DNA from: Ashinkailepas kermadecensis
Taxonomy: Eukaryota; Arthropoda; Thecostraca; Neolepadidae
Direction of reading: 5' to 3'
Length of the DNA stretch: 64,000 bases
Assembly: GCA_034440615.1 (NCBI GenBank)
Contig: JAOTOM010004874.1
Location: 310,001-374,000 of the forward strand
This document shows, piece by piece, positions 25,886 to 38,344 of this stretch (position 1 is the first letter of the stretch; every line of letters starts with the position of its first letter). Both the position numbers and the translations under genes were made by a program. The notes under the pieces were generated by a model. It did no database searches. It was given only the letters and a program-made list of their open reading frames with translations, and was not told the DNA's origin.

Positions 25886-28489
25886 CGCCAGCAGCAGCGA
25901 ACACAGGTCGAACTGGTCGGGACAGGCCCGACGGGCTTAGGGCCGGGCTTGGATACGAGTAGGATCGGGGCCAACACCTTGCTTAAATGCCCTGGGCCGG
26001 CCCGGGCTTGATTTCTTTTACTTGTTTCTACTGGATCTTCATTTATTTTAAGATTTAAATGGAAATAAAACCAGCTTGTCTGCAAACTCCATCTTTTTGT
26101 GTAAAAGATTATAACATCAACACATAATTCAAATATTATATCACAGAGATTACTCAACATTAGCAGATCGCCTTACAAATATTGTAGCACAGCATCGTGC
26201 ATATCCAAACGTTGTTTTCTGGTGTTAACAATTCAATCATGACAGACAATATCCTAACTATGAGGATCACGCAGCACGCAAAGTGCATATTTCGTATGCA
26301 TAAGCAGGCATCTTGCACTATTTAAAACAAAATCCTAAATTTCTGAAAAATGTCCCTGGAAGAATGGGGTATGGGTGGGTAGGCTAAGTAAGGTTGCACT
26401 CAGTAAAACAAACCGAATTAGTATGCAAATTGTGGCACAGTTTTATATATGAAACGTATGCTCATATGCTACCATGCATTCAGCTTTATGGTGTGATCTG
26501 CAAGGCTTACTACTAACTACTCTGTATGTTTGCATTGCCTGCCTATGTAAGGTAGGTAGATAGGCAGGTTTATACCTAGTACTTAACTTGGACTAACACA
26601 ACAGGTGAGACTGCTTGGCAATTAAAATTGACAATTGTAGCCAAGGTCCAGGTTAGAGTTATGCTCACGTGCATGCCTGCAGTCTCACCTAAATAGGTAG
26701 GTACCTATAGGTAATTTCCACCTGCCTAGCCACAAACACACCTGGTTGTTTCTCCTCAGGAAAAATTAAATGAGGTCGATGAACTATTGTAAACTATACT
26801 CTGTCAATTTCTGGAGGTATAAAATCGTTCAGAAACTTGAAATAATGGTGACCAGACTATATAAGCTACCACACAATGCCACTCCACACCTAATTGCCAT
26901 TTACATCAGGAGCAAATGACTGCTTTTTCGACTTGAATCACGAGACACGCGGTTACAGCGGCAATTTGCTCCCCTCCAGGTGGTGGCACACCTCGAGCTC
27001 ATAAAGACGAGTGGGGTCTCCACAGAGACTGGGAAGCTGATTAGTAGTAGCTGGTGTTTGCACGCTTAACTCTGCTGATCTTAGCATCATCATTGAGAAG
27101 ACAAAATGCCATTGAGATTTTCGTCAGAATTACAATTACTTGCCGGCGCTAATTCATGGTGATCATTATGCCAGATAAGCTCGCTCCTCCTGTTGCTGGG
27201 CCTGCCATGTGCCTTGACTGACTTGTTGCTCATGTTGTTGCAGAATGATCAGTGGACAAATGGCAGTCGGATCACATGAGTGGAGGTTAATGAGCTTAGG
27301 TGGCATAAGAGTTGGATGTCATGGAGTCCTCGATTTAGAGAGGATGACTTTTAGGCATTCCAATTTGAAAATAATACTTGTTTTCTGTTTTTTTGGCCAT
27401 CGAAGACATTTTTTACTTTTCAGTCAGCTTCGAACACGTTTATCGAAGTGTTCCCAGTCACTTACAAACAATTTTTTTTTGCAATCAAGGTCGCACAATC
27501 TATTGAAGACGATAATGTTCTGGATGACAAACATTCAGAACAATGTGATGCGAACGTGCGTGACCAGGTGTTGTATTTTTGACACACACCATGAACATTG
27601 CACAAGCAGAATTCCTCTCAGGATAATTTGCATTCTGAATATTTTTGGAAAGCTTCAGTTCTTTGTTCACATTACCTATGTGATGTGCTCAAGCTGTTTA
27701 GTCACTTAGATATGTCAAGCACTAGGTAGATAGATAGAAGGTTAATCTATGAGCAGATGTCATTGTCCAAGCAGACGTCACTGTCCATCTAACTGTAGAT
27801 AAATCCTTCTAGTTCTAATGATCATAAAGGCTATTGAAGTGCCAGTGGAAGATTAGAGGTTGGGAACATAGGCTATGTTAGGGTAATCTATATTTTAGAT
27901 TAGCTCAGGCAGTCGATCAGCTTGCAATTTATTGGAAAATTATGATGGATGCCGTGTGGCCTCAGGTTGGGAGGGATGTCGGTTTTGACAATGCCTGAGC
28001 AGTCATCATACCTTGTATGTGAATAATTCATAAATGTGTGAAAATTGTTCCCAGCAAGGTAGGAATAAGACGGCTTGGTTGAGTATGGGTCAGTTCGCTA
28101 AAATTGTTATTAGCAGATTAATTTGTAATTACTTTAGATGGTGTGATATCTGTTCTTACATTATTGCAAGATATAGGTATTAAGTAGGATCGATCCAATC
28201 TATGTGGACTCTTCTGGTATAAATGATACTAATTTGTGTTTTTGAACATGAAGATAGGGAAATGTCACAACAAACCATGCTAATTTATAACCTGCAAGCA
28301 TCACTGAACCAGTCTTTTAAGGCCAGAAACATTGGCTTACATGACCAGAAATTTTTTTGCATGATGTTATGAAAATTGCTATGAATATCATACATGTGAC
28401 TGGACCGGAATGGGTGTGAGCTGCATCCATAGCAAAACTGACGGGCCCGGGACTGGGATTATAAAATTGGGCCCGTTTCGAACTTTGGC
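25886..28489. other. Unassigned AT-rich sequence
   Basis: About 2.6 kb without tandem arrays, the longest such stretch in this part. Short TAGGTAGG and TAGGCAGG runs lie at 26550-26570 and 26690-26710. Near 26990-27110 a CATAAAGACGAG motif is followed by an ATG at 27106, which could be a promoter and start, but the frame stops after 18 codons and I recognise no peptide. Confidence 0.45.
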
Positions 28490-28935
28490 AGCGACGGCCG
28501 ACTGCGGGGTCCACCGTCACACAACCGCCAACTTCGGGGTCCACCGTCAGACGACGTCAACTGCGGGGTCCACCGCCAGACGACGCCAACTGCGGGGTCC
28601 ACCGTCAGACGAAGCTAACTGTGGGGTCCACCGTCAGACAATGGCCAACTGCGGGGTCCACCGTCAGACAATGGCCAACTGCGGGGTCCACCGTCAGACG
28701 ACGGCCGACTGCGGGGTCCACCGTCAGCCGACGGCCAACTGCGGGGTCCACCGTCAGACGATGGCCAACTGCGGGGTCCACCGTCAGACGACGTCAACTG
28801 CGGAGTCCACCGTCAGACGACGCCAACTGCGGGGTCCACCGTCAGACAATGGCCAACTGCGGGGTCCACCGTCAGACGTCAACTGCGGAGTCCACCGTCA
28901 GACGACGCCAACTGCGGGGTCCACCGTCCACCGTC
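28490..28935. repeat. 30-bp minisatellite, about 15 copies
   Basis: The unit carries ACTGCGGGGTCCACCGTCAG and ACGACGGCCA; some units lack 3 bases. The 30-base period keeps frames open (a CGVHRQT-like decapeptide repeat in a 191-codon frame). There is no signal or other domain, so I do not call a gene. Confidence 0.93.
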
Positions 28936-29174
28936 ATTTGAAATATGTTCCTTGCCTGGAAGCATGCAAGTGTGGAAATGATTAAGAATATGGAATGTCA
29001 ACTCAGGCCACCACCTTCACCTTCAGTCTGACTTGTCCGTCCGATCAGCAGATTCTTGAGAGAAAAAGGATGTGAAGCACCATTGGGCACACATTTTGCT
29101 TCGAGCAGGCCAGAGTGGCCAAGAAAACCAAGTAAAAAAATGCTCAAAAGGGCCAGGGAAACAGACCGACTAGG
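28936..29174. other. Unassigned spacer
   Basis: No feature recognised. Confidence 0.35.
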
Positions 29175-29337
29175 GCATGGGTGTTGTTTTATATACCTTT
29201 TCATCGGGCAAGTGCCCCACAATGTTGGTTTTGCTCCCAATAATTTTCACTTCCAACAAGGGATCCTGCGGAGGGTGCTCCCAATCCATTTCGGTCTGTC
29301 CATTGCTTTCTGTATTATGCCCCCCCAATTTTTTTAA
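29175..29337 (+). repeat. Dispersed repeat (partner at 63190-63445, inverted)
   Basis: Shares with the reverse complement of the distal copy the ordered blocks GGGTGTTG(T/C)TTTATATAC, CAATGTTGGTTTT, GGGATCCT, and a poly-C or poly-T stretch (CCCCCCCAAT). Spacing differs, so the copies are old. Class unknown, with no terminal repeats defined. Confidence 0.6.
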
Positions 29338-31507
29338 AAGAATTCAAAGCCCGTGGACTAGGGTGATACCAGTATCAAACACAGACGAAGGCGAGCTGTG
29401 ACCAGCAAACCAGACATTATGGCTCTGGTTCAGCCTGGCTCTTGGACTGTATAGCTGCAAGAAAATTCGTAAGAGGAAATTAGGACATTTCTCTAAAATC
29501 AGATGATAACATTGACAAGATTTTAGTGTTCAGGGACATATCAACGAAAACAAGAGATAGAGATGTATGTACATGGTGGCTGCTGATCTTCCACGGAAGG
29601 CATGCGAAAATAAAGACAATTCTGACAGGCGCCCAGTGAAACATTGCAGAGTATGAGACGCGCCAGCCGGCAGAACTAGAAAAAGCCCACTCGCCATTCT
29701 TCCTGGCTGCGAGCCATCTGTGCAGACCAGAGGCCGACATTTGGCTCAAAAACCGAACACTTGGAATAAAGAGGCTCGGCTCCCTTTTGAAGACGGGCTG
29801 CGCCGCAGCCGGCACGCGGCACGAAAAACGAACCGCAGCGTGCGGAAGAACAGCGTGTCAAGGCCGCGGGACGCCGACTGCGCTCCCCCCGAGCTGGTGA
29901 TGCAGCACGGCGGTGGCACAATGTGGCGCTGCTGAAGGCTGACGTGGAGGCTGTCGCCTGGCCCCAGCCACAGAGAGCCAGCCTCCTATTGACGGTGGCC
30001 GGCGCAGTCTTCAGCATGGGCAGGGCTCAGCCGACCGCCGGGGAGCAGCAAGTACGGCTCGAAGTCCCACCAGCATTACACTATACGGGTGTGTGAACGT
30101 CACCATCAATACGAACAAATAAGAGCATCACGAACTGCGTGCAAGCATGTGTATGGGCGTTAGTCCACATTCTTGTTCTGTATTTATGTTACTTTAGATA
30201 TCACAAAATATGTATTGTGATGACATTCACATGCTTGCAAAGTATGAACTAGTCATTGCTGTAAGCTGGTGATAGCTGTTTACGCTAACAATCGATAATA
30301 ATTAAAACATTTACATCTGATTTTCCTGCACAGAGGACCACTTCTGAGATGTGGGATAACTAGAATATCACTTTCAACTCTCACAATGCTACATATCGAC
30401 CGCAGCAGTACTTAAGTCATTATCGTCGCACTCTCCGCTTGGCCCGAGCAACGCACGTCCATTCACCTCACTTCTCCCTCCAGGGAAACACATTGAAAGA
30501 TATTGGGTTTCCCACACAATCATTTTCCGATGGAGTCCCAAACTCCTCAAGGTGAAATTTCCCCTGGTTAAGAACTGGTTAAGAACGGCCTACTTTGTCA
30601 AAATGTTCCACCAAACACCACACGGACATACTCCAAACTCCAAACATGACCTGGAAGTCAACAAGTTCTTCTGAGTATTTCATTCCTTGCTCTGTTTTTC
30701 TTTCCTTGCTCTAAATGGAGTTGGACAATTTAAAAGTCATTAAAGCTCGCTTGCTTGCACTTAATTCTTGTCTTGACGTGAATGCTTTCCATGGTACAGC
30801 CGATGCCACAGGTAATTCGACATTTGAGGATGTACTAGCATATAGTTTACCATAGCTTGCCATAGTTTGTTTATAGAGCGTATACCGAATAGCTTACCAT
30901 GTTAGCACCGCGAACTTGGTGTGCTTTTAAATATCCATGATACAGCCATTTTCAAACAGCAAAAGGAAGGGTAGTATTTCATTTTCTGAGTCTTGGTGTT
31001 TTTGGTCCCATTGACCTGTATTTTTTCTTAAACCATGCAATGCATAGTGACTGGTCTGGGTCGTGTATGGTGCCTGGCCTGCGTTTTTTGTGTGTTCACA
31101 CCTGCATCCTGCTTTTTATACTTGGTGTTGAAGGTAATGTAGCATGAAACGCAAAAAAGCATGCATTCACAATGCAAAACCAATCACAAACTCTCGGTCC
31201 TACAATTCATCGCTTCTGTAAGCAATTATGCTACATTGCTGCTCAGTGCCATTATCATTTCAAGAAGCGCCCTTCTATGTATGTTCAAAATGTGTCGTTT
31301 TATTCAACTGTTCAGAGTTAAAAATCGAGAAAAAAAACTGGCTTGGGATGTGGTCACCGGCCAGCAGTGCCAGAGCAGTTCGCTCAGCTTTCAGCTCGAA
31401 TCCCTCCGTTGAACTTTAATTGTCAGATCGGAACCATGCCACACCAACAAACATTCGGATTAAATTTATGTATTAAAACAGGTATAAATATGGGATTGCA
31501 CATGAGC
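29338..31507. other. Unassigned sequence
   Basis: GC-rich patch at 29690-30060 with overlapping open frames, then AT-rich. I recognise no gene, element or array. Confidence 0.4.
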
Positions 31508-31825
31508 CGACATGCTGGAATGGTCTGTCAAGTCACCAACCCGGCCAACATGTTGGAATGGTCCGTCAGCTGGCCCGTGCCGACATGTTGGAATGGTCCG
31601 TCAGCTGACCTGGCCGACATGTTGGAATGGTCCGTCAGCTGGCCCGGCCGACATGTTGGAATGGTCCGTCAGCTGGCCCGGCCGACATGTTGGAACGGTC
31701 CGTCAGCTGACCCGGCCGACATGTTGGAACGGTCCGTCAGCTGACCCGGCCGACATGTTGGAATGGTCCGTCAGCTGGCCCGGCCGACATGTTGGAACGG
31801 TCCGTCAGCTGACCCGGCCGCCCGG
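31508..31825. repeat. 34-bp minisatellite, about 9 copies
   Basis: The unit carries GGCCGACATGTTGGAATGG and TCCGTCAGCTGGCCC. It abuts directly on a GC-rich block. Confidence 0.95.
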
Positions 31826-32600
31826 CTGGGTATGTGGCCGGGGCGGCGGCCGCCGCACTTCGGCGGGACCGTGTTTGTTGTCGCCGCGCCCTCCGCTGTC
31901 GCCGCCGTTTCCCAATGGCGGCCGTCTACGGGTGCGTACGCGCGCTCTTACGCACGCGACGCTGCTGCCACCCAGCGGCGGCGGCGGCGTCCGCCTGGCA
32001 ACCGCAGCGTGCCTTCGGCTGTGAACGGGGCGCCGGCGGGCCGGCGGCCGCGGCGCGGCGCAGCCCGCCGCTGGAGGTACTGCGCAGTTGTCGCTCCGCA
32101 CCGACCGTTGACGCGGCGGCGGCGGCGCGGCGGCGCGGCCGAGGAAACGGTGCGGGCGCCGACACCGCCGCGGGCGAGGCGGCCGCCGCCGATCCGGTTG
32201 GCCGGTCGGCGGCGTTGGCTGCGTGGCAACGGGGTGTCCGGCCGGACTGGGGACGGGGCGACGCGCTGAGGAGGCCCGACCGGCCGGTGCGGCGGCGACA
32301 TTCCGTCCGCTGCCGGCTCCGGACGGACGCCGGTCGTGACACCTCGCCGCAATTTCCAGCTCCGTGTTTGGCGGGACTGCCAATCGGATCGTGGGAATGG
32401 CGTCGGCGCCATACACAGGGGCGAGACGGCGCGTTTTAGCCGCCGATTGGGACCGTTAGCAGCGGTCAGCTCGCCGCCGATTGGGGTCACCGATCCAAAA
32501 AATTTGTATTGGAGGTGCATTCCAGCAGGATGTCGCCGTGTAGCAGCGCGCCGGGCGACCAGAAACAGGATGTCCCCATTTCTGGACACGGCCCGAACGC
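31826..32600. other. GC-rich, CpG-dense block
   Basis: Extreme GC and CpG density with GCGGCGGCGGCGCGGCGGC near 32115. Open frames of about 200 codons on both strands, mostly Arg, Pro, Ala and Gly, no domain. Confidence 0.6.
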
Positions 32601-32639
32601 TGATCGTGGGTGGTGCTTGAAATATAGGACGGCGGGCCT

Positions 32640-32775
32640 TGACCTATGACGACACGGGGTTGGGTGTTGCCTTGACGACACGGGGTTGGGTGTTGCCTTG
32701 ACGACACGGGGTTGGGTGTTGCCTTGACGACACGGAGTTGGGTGTTGCCTTGACGACACGGGGTTGGGTGTTGCA
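32640..32775. repeat. 26-bp minisatellite, 5 copies
   Basis: Nearly identical units CTTGACGACACGGGGTTGGG plus TGTTGC, one with CGGAG. Low divergence suggests recent expansion. Confidence 0.95.
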
Positions 32776-33208
32776 ACAGGCCGGGACTTCATATATTACC
32801 AAGTTCACTGCATCGTTGTTGAGCTACTGCGACGGTGGGAAGTGAAAAGGTGGCCTCACTCGCTTTTATACCTACGAGGGTGTAGGGACATTCGGAATGT
32901 GGAGGGGAGGATGAATCACTTCCTTAGTTCAATCTTTCCGTTACAACTGTCCTTGCTTTCGCTCCGTCCATTCTCTTCGTAGTTCATCGCTCAAATTCCG
33001 GAAAATCGGAGTAATCTGAGTATGGCCGCCATTGCTCATGCATCCTGGTTGGTTCGTCGTCCGGCACGTTCTCCATCTGGACGGACTGCATGCACACCAG
33101 CCAGCTGAGCTCAGCTCAGCAGCTCAGAGACGCATCACTTGACCTCAGAGTAGAACGACTTGACCTCTGGATGGAAGGACTTGACGTCACAAGAAAGCCA
33201 CGTCGGTG
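32776..33208. other. Unassigned sequence
   Basis: Contains a CAGCTCAG-rich stretch (33098-33125) and a loose CACTTGACCTC repeat (33135-33190). No gene. Confidence 0.4.
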
Positions 33209-33216
33209 AGTCAAAC

Positions 33217-33399
33217 CAGTGACACAGCCAACATTTTCTTGAGGGGAGCCGGACCCAAATAAAATGTCATGAAACATAGAGCGCTGTCGGCGCGAGGAAA
33301 ATTTGTGGTTCAAAGTGGTGAACATCTCAAAATATCTTGTTTCATCTAGTGTATTTTTGGTTGTTAAGGGGAGGGGCAGGCCCCCCTTTGCTGCGCCCA
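33217..33399. mobile_element. hAT-like MITE (copy 2), 183 bp
   Basis: Aligns by eye with the element at 12058-12233 along its length (CAGTGACRCAGCCA start, CCYGACCCAAA, CTCAAAAATAT-like centre, CTGCGCC end). Flanked by 8-bp AGTCAAAC at 33209-33216 and 33400-33407. The final bases differ from copy 1, suggesting a small loss at the right end. Confidence 0.78.
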
Positions 33400-33407
33400 A
33401 GTCAAAC

Positions 33408-34156
33408 ACTCAGGGTACGAAATGTACTCTTAATCACATACCTTTAGCCCATGTTGTCTTAACGCTAAAGCAGGTGGCCAGAGTGGGTGATAAATTTAGA
33501 TTAAACACTGCCATTTGAGTTCTTTGCTGTATTTTTTTATACATAACCAGCATGCAAAATAAAAGAATCATACTAGATACTATAAAGAACTGGCATGCAA
33601 GTACATCCCGGTGCCGGTCGTGCGGATTATCCACACATATAGCCATGCATCAACAGTGGAGACATGGCTATGCAGGCCTTCCGCTCTTTGTATGCCAGCT
33701 ATGGGATTTTAATTGACAAAAGCACAAAATGTACATAATACAATTGAGCTATAAATAAAATAGACAAATACAAAATATAAATACATCGGCAGGATACACA
33801 AGATACCAAGACAAGATAGGTAAAGAGACAAGATGACAGTCATATGAGGAATGCATCTGACACTCCCTGAGGGACAGCAGTTATTACACATGGTGCCAGT
33901 GGCACTTTTGGTCTTACTCATGACTGGGATTAGCGTAGCGGCCAGGAACACTACTCCACCTGTCCAATTTTGCAATGCATACATTGCAAAAAACGAACTT
34001 GTTCCGTTAGAGTATTATTGAGGTATGCATAATCATGGTCCTGCTCCCTGGGGTGACGGAGAAACTGACATCGATCAGCAACCGTTTGCTCCGGGGTGAC
34101 GGAGAAACTGACATTGATCAGGAACCCTTTAGTTGAACTGGAGACATTCATGGCGT
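33408..34156. other. Unassigned sequence with a small duplication
   Basis: GGGGTGACGGAGAAACTGAC occurs at about 34051 and 34094 (43-bp period, two copies). Otherwise AT-rich with no gene. Confidence 0.5.
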
Positions 34157-34773
34157 CATAAAGTCATAAAGTCAAAAAGTGATCAGACTTAATAAGAGCC
34201 ACAAGGGCCTATCCAGGTTAAGTCCGTAAAGTGAAGATACCATAACCCTGGCAAAAAGACGCTCTTCACCCCAACCAACACGACATCCCTAATTCCAAAG
34301 AATACATCCACCGACATCTTCCACACTCATTAGTGTCTATATACTTTACCTATCCAGCCCTACTCACTCGATCTCATGTAACACATGCGACTTGAGCGCC
34401 CTATCAATCATTTTCAGACTCCATCCATGCCTGCTTAAAGGGGCTTGTACAGTGCACACCTACTTAGCATAAATATCACCCCATCCACCACTATTTAGAA
34501 CTCAAAAACAAGATTTTGTAGCCTAAAAAACTTGTTCACCTCCTATTTTTAAATACATTCAATGAGGGACTCCCCACAGCACCAGCAGGCAGACTATTCC
34601 ACTGATCAACAATCCTTTAACTGAAGACCTGTTGTCGCTGAACTGTCCCACACCTTGATTTGTTTAATTTGAATTGATGACCCAATGTGATGGTCTAAAT
34701 AGAAGGGTATCATTCAGATTTACCAGATCTAGTCTTTAAATAATTGTATACATTTCGATCCTTCACCCCTTAA

Positions 34774-35760
34774 CACGCGCACTGGAAGGGCGGGAGGGGG
34801 GGGGTGAAATCCGCCCACCCCTTCGGTTTTTCGTACATAACTCCAGATTTTACTGGTAGATATGCGCCATTATTTGCGTACCTACTTCGAAATGTCCGGC
34901 GCGTCGTTTAAAGCAAGAAAAACGGACATCGGCCGTTAATCGGCCGTTAAATTTTTCGAGTTAGAGGCCGTTAAAGGCAAAACATTTCTAGCGCCAGACC
35001 ACAAAAATCAGCGCTGATGCGCTTCCCGTATATTGGCAAAAGAGGTGTTCTTGGCAACACTAGTGACTTGTTTGATGTGTATTTTTATGCTATATAGTTT
35101 CAAGGTCATGTTAGGTCACCGAGGTCAAGTTCATGGCAGGTTAATGGAACCAAACTTCGTCAACTGGAATGTTGTCATAAATGCAAATGACTGTCATGCG
35201 AATGATGTCGCTTTACATGTTACTCCCTACACATCCTGAAAACTACTGTTTGTCATTGCGTACCTAAGCGTTTCCATACTTTATTCATGTACTTCACTCC
35301 ATTCTTCGCGAAGCCGATTGCGCCGAGCTGCCCTGCGGAGCAGTCGTGCGGGCGGCCCGGTTCCGGTACCTGGAACAGGTAACTGACCTGATAAAGTGCT
35401 GCTATATAGGTGACCTGAGGTCAAATGCCGGGTCTAGCATCTGCATTGCATCATTAGTAATGTCCAAAACATCATTGATGTCCATTTTTGAGCATTTAAA
35501 CAAAATCACAACGATCCACAACAATGACAATCCAAGCCACGCAAAACAAGAACATTTTGACACATGCGACCACATTTGACCTTGAATATATTGACCTAAG
35601 GTCATGAAATTTGCACACTATAGAGTTCACTACCATACCCATCCACTCTGCGAATTTCGTTATTCCAGTTTTAATAGGAGCCGATATTTTATGGGGGGGG
35701 GGGGGCGGAATCCGCCCCCCTCCAGTGCGCGTAATTTTCAGAGGCCCTCCAGGGCGCGTG
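34774..35760. mobile_element. Non-autonomous DNA transposon with TTAA target duplication (piggyBac-like), 987 bp
   Basis: Flanked by TTAA at 34770-34773 and 35761-35764. Terminal inverted repeats: CACGCGCACTGGAAGG on the left, and CACGCGCCCTGGAGGG on the right read on the opposite strand (14 of 16 alike). The right end has a second inner copy of the repeat, and both ends carry G-rich tracts followed by ATCCGCCC. The empty site is visible in the related LINE at 40630-40640 (CCTTAATCTCC). No transposase is encoded. TTAA duplications typify piggyBac, but Sola3 also uses TTAA. Confidence 0.85.
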
Positions 35761-36101
35761 TTAATCTCCTATACTTGAGTGAGTACATATCTAATGCCAT
35801 AAGTATTTCCCCATATTCTAAGTTACCTAGTCCATTGATGAGTCTAGTGGCTTTGCGCTGCACTCTATGTAGCATATCTATATCTCTTTTTTTCTAAATA
35901 AAGGTTCCATGACTGTACATAATACTCTGAGTGGGGTCGCACATAAGCCAAGTACAGTATTTCCATCACTTCCTTGATCTTATACCTCACACTTCTATTA
36001 ATGATTCTCAGCATTCTCATTGCCCTGTTCCTAGCTGAGATACATACATGTTTTCTGCTTTAAGATCATTTGAAACTAACACACCTAAATCTCTTTCCTC
36101 T

Positions 36102-37222
36102 CGTGTGATACATAAGAGCAAGGAAGTCATGAAAAACTGTACTTAGCATATGTGCGACCCCACTTGGAATATTCTGTACAAGCATGAAGCCCATACCTAG
36201 AAAAAGATATAGATATGTTAGAAAGAGTGCAGCGCAAAGCAACTAGATTCATCAGTGGAATAGGTAACTTAGAATATGGAGGATTGTAGCATTATATATG
36301 TACTCACTCAAGTATAGGAGACTAAGGGGGGACATGATTGAAATGTACCAAATTGTGCAAGGACTACATCAGGTCAATTTGAATGACGCTCTTCAGTTTA
36401 TAGTATCACATAGGGGTCATAAATTCGGGTTAGACAAGTTGAGGTGTAGGACAGTTAAGCGACAACAGGTCTTCAGTCAAAGGGTTGTTGATCAGTGGAA
36501 TAGGTTGCCTGCTGATGTCGTGGGGAGTTCCTCATTTAATGTATTTAAAAGTAGGGTGGACAATTTTTTTAGACAGGAAAATCTTGTTTTTGAGTTCAAG
36601 TTGTGATGGATGGGGTGATATTTATGCGAAGTAAGTGTGCACGGCACAGACCCCTTTAATTAGGCATGTGTCGGGACTGACCTGATCTACACAACATTAT
36701 TATTAAGGCATCCAATCCACATGTGTTAAGAGGGATCAAGGGAATAGGGCTGGATAGCTAGGGATAGCTAGGGATAGGCATTGATAGGTGTGTGAGATGT
36801 TGGTGGATGGTTTCCTTAGGATGTGGTGATGGTTGGGGTGGGTCTTTTTACCAGGCTTATGGTATCTTCCATTTACAGATTTAACTGGATGGGTCCTTGG
36901 GTCTCTTATTAAGTCTAAACACTTTACATAGGGTATACCTAGGAGTGGATTCAGCATCTTCCTTCGGGATGCTGTACTGATCAGATTGGCTATGGTAGCA
37001 CAATGGGCATGATTGGAGGAGTTTGTAATTGTTGAGGAGTGTGTTATGCAATATCACGTGAATGGTGCTAGATAGGCTGGGATATATAGCTGCCTAGAAA
37101 CTTGAGATAATGGATTGATTGGGGTGAGAGCATGTACTTTTCTAGTATCTTTTCTAGATAGGCTTAACCCAGATGGGCCACTGTGGCTCTTATTGAGCCT
37201 TTATGACTTTATGACTTCATGA
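36102..37222 (+). mobile_element. Plus-strand family B LINE inserted in the minus-strand copy
   Basis: Starts 5'-truncated in the RT thumb region and ends in GACTTTATGACTTCATGA, the family's 8-bp tail. Removing it restores the interrupted host copy, with CTCT present on both sides (36098-36101 and 37223-37226) as a possible 4-base target duplication. Two 3' UTR ends appear inside (about 36820-36922 and 36980-37222), so it may itself be composite. Confidence 0.82.
36298..36606 (+). pseudogene. Family B LINE ORF2 C-terminal remnant
   Basis: 102 codons from the end of ORF2: RYRRLRGDMIEMYQ, then RTVKRQQVFSQRVVDQWN and a complete C-terminus ending FEFKL, which the copy at 40419 has lost by frameshift. 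Upstream codons are broken. This domain lies after the RT thumb. The segment is not a functional gene. Confidence 0.8.
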
Positions 37223-37229
37223 CTCTTCA

Positions 37230-37970
37230 ATAACATCCAGTTTCCTACTTCCAATTGTATAACTGAAAGTCTCACATCCAGACCCCAGATGCATAGTCCT
37301 ACCTTTTTTTTTCATATTCGAAAGAGATCTGCCATTGATCAGCCCACTTTTTTAGGTCCTCCAAGTCTAGTTGAATATTACTATATTGATCACTATTGTT
37401 AGCCACTCCTACCAATTTGATGTCATCAGCAAATTTGAACACCCTATTCCTCAGACCTACCTCAATGTTATTCACAAAGATGATAAAGAGAAGTGGCTCT
37501 AGAACAGAGCCCTGTGGCACTTCACTCAGAACATCCTTCCATTCGGATTTATATCCATTCACCACTACAATTTGTTCCGTTCCTTAACAATGCTTCAATC
37601 CAACCTAGATCCTTGCCATTAATCCCATGCTGCTCTAGTTGCTGAATTAGACACCCATGTGGAACCTTATCAAAAGTTTTGCTAAGGTCCAAGTACACAA
37701 CATCTATCCTGCTTTGATTGTCTACTTCTTCAGCTACATACTCCATAAATTCCAATATGTTAGTTAAACTAGATCTTCGAGATCGAATTCCATGTAGGTT
37801 CCCTTAGAAGATTGTGCCCATCTAGATGAGTCTGAATATTCTGTTTGACAAGTATTTCTAGTACCTTGCAACCTATTGAGGTCAAACAGACTGGTCTGTA
37901 GTTTCCTACGCACTTGATACCTCCATTTTTGAAAATCGGTACATTTGCCTTTCGCAAATACAATGCTTTA
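37230..37970 (-). pseudogene. Family B LINE reverse transcriptase, frameshifted
   Basis: Three overlapping frames hold successive RT motifs on the minus strand: NYRPVCLTSIGCK (about 37870-37910), YLDLSKTFDKVPH (about 37660-37710), and VPQGSVLEPLLFIIF then FADDIKLVG (about 37400-37530). At least two frameshifts separate them, so no functional enzyme can be made. The catalytic Asp pair is still present in FADD. Confidence 0.85.
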
Positions 37971-38344
37971 GCACACTACTAAGATCCTAGCATACATATA
38001 ATCTGACCATATATTGCACCTATCTCTGCCTTCCTCCTTACATTTCATTACTTTCCTCACATACAAGAGTATCCCACCTCCTACCTTTGCGTCCCAGAGA
38101 GCTGGTGTTTCCATTGATTCGTATTGCCAGGCGGACACGGCTTTGTGTGTCAGACGGAGGCGCATCAGACGATATCGGCGCATCAGAGACGATATCGGCG
38201 CATCTGACTGCAGTCGGCCGGACTGCGGGCCCGGCGGCTCGTGTGATCCTCCAGCCAGCCGGCGAGGGGTGTGACAGGCTGCACCTCGGACCGGTGCACG
38301 GACTCGGACTGGTCGTGCGAACCGGACGGCAGGTGTGGCGGCAG

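Larger units (their letters stand above)
34157..38100 (-). mobile_element. Family B CR1-like LINE, interrupted by two later insertions
   Basis: Minus-strand copy in three pieces: 34157-34773 (8-bp tail, 3' UTR, C-terminus), 35761-36101 (thumb region) and 37223-38100 (RT core and, near 37985-38100, an endonuclease scrap with GGGILLYVR). Joining the pieces reproduces the order seen uninterrupted at 40061-41199. The 3' end carries CATAAAGT repeats. A deletion has removed the sequence between endonuclease and RT. The left end near 38100 is uncertain. Confidence 0.85.

Noticed and set aside
28410..28985. 191-codon frame with CGVHRQT repeats
   Set aside because: 30-bp minisatellite artefact. The flanking codons show no domain.
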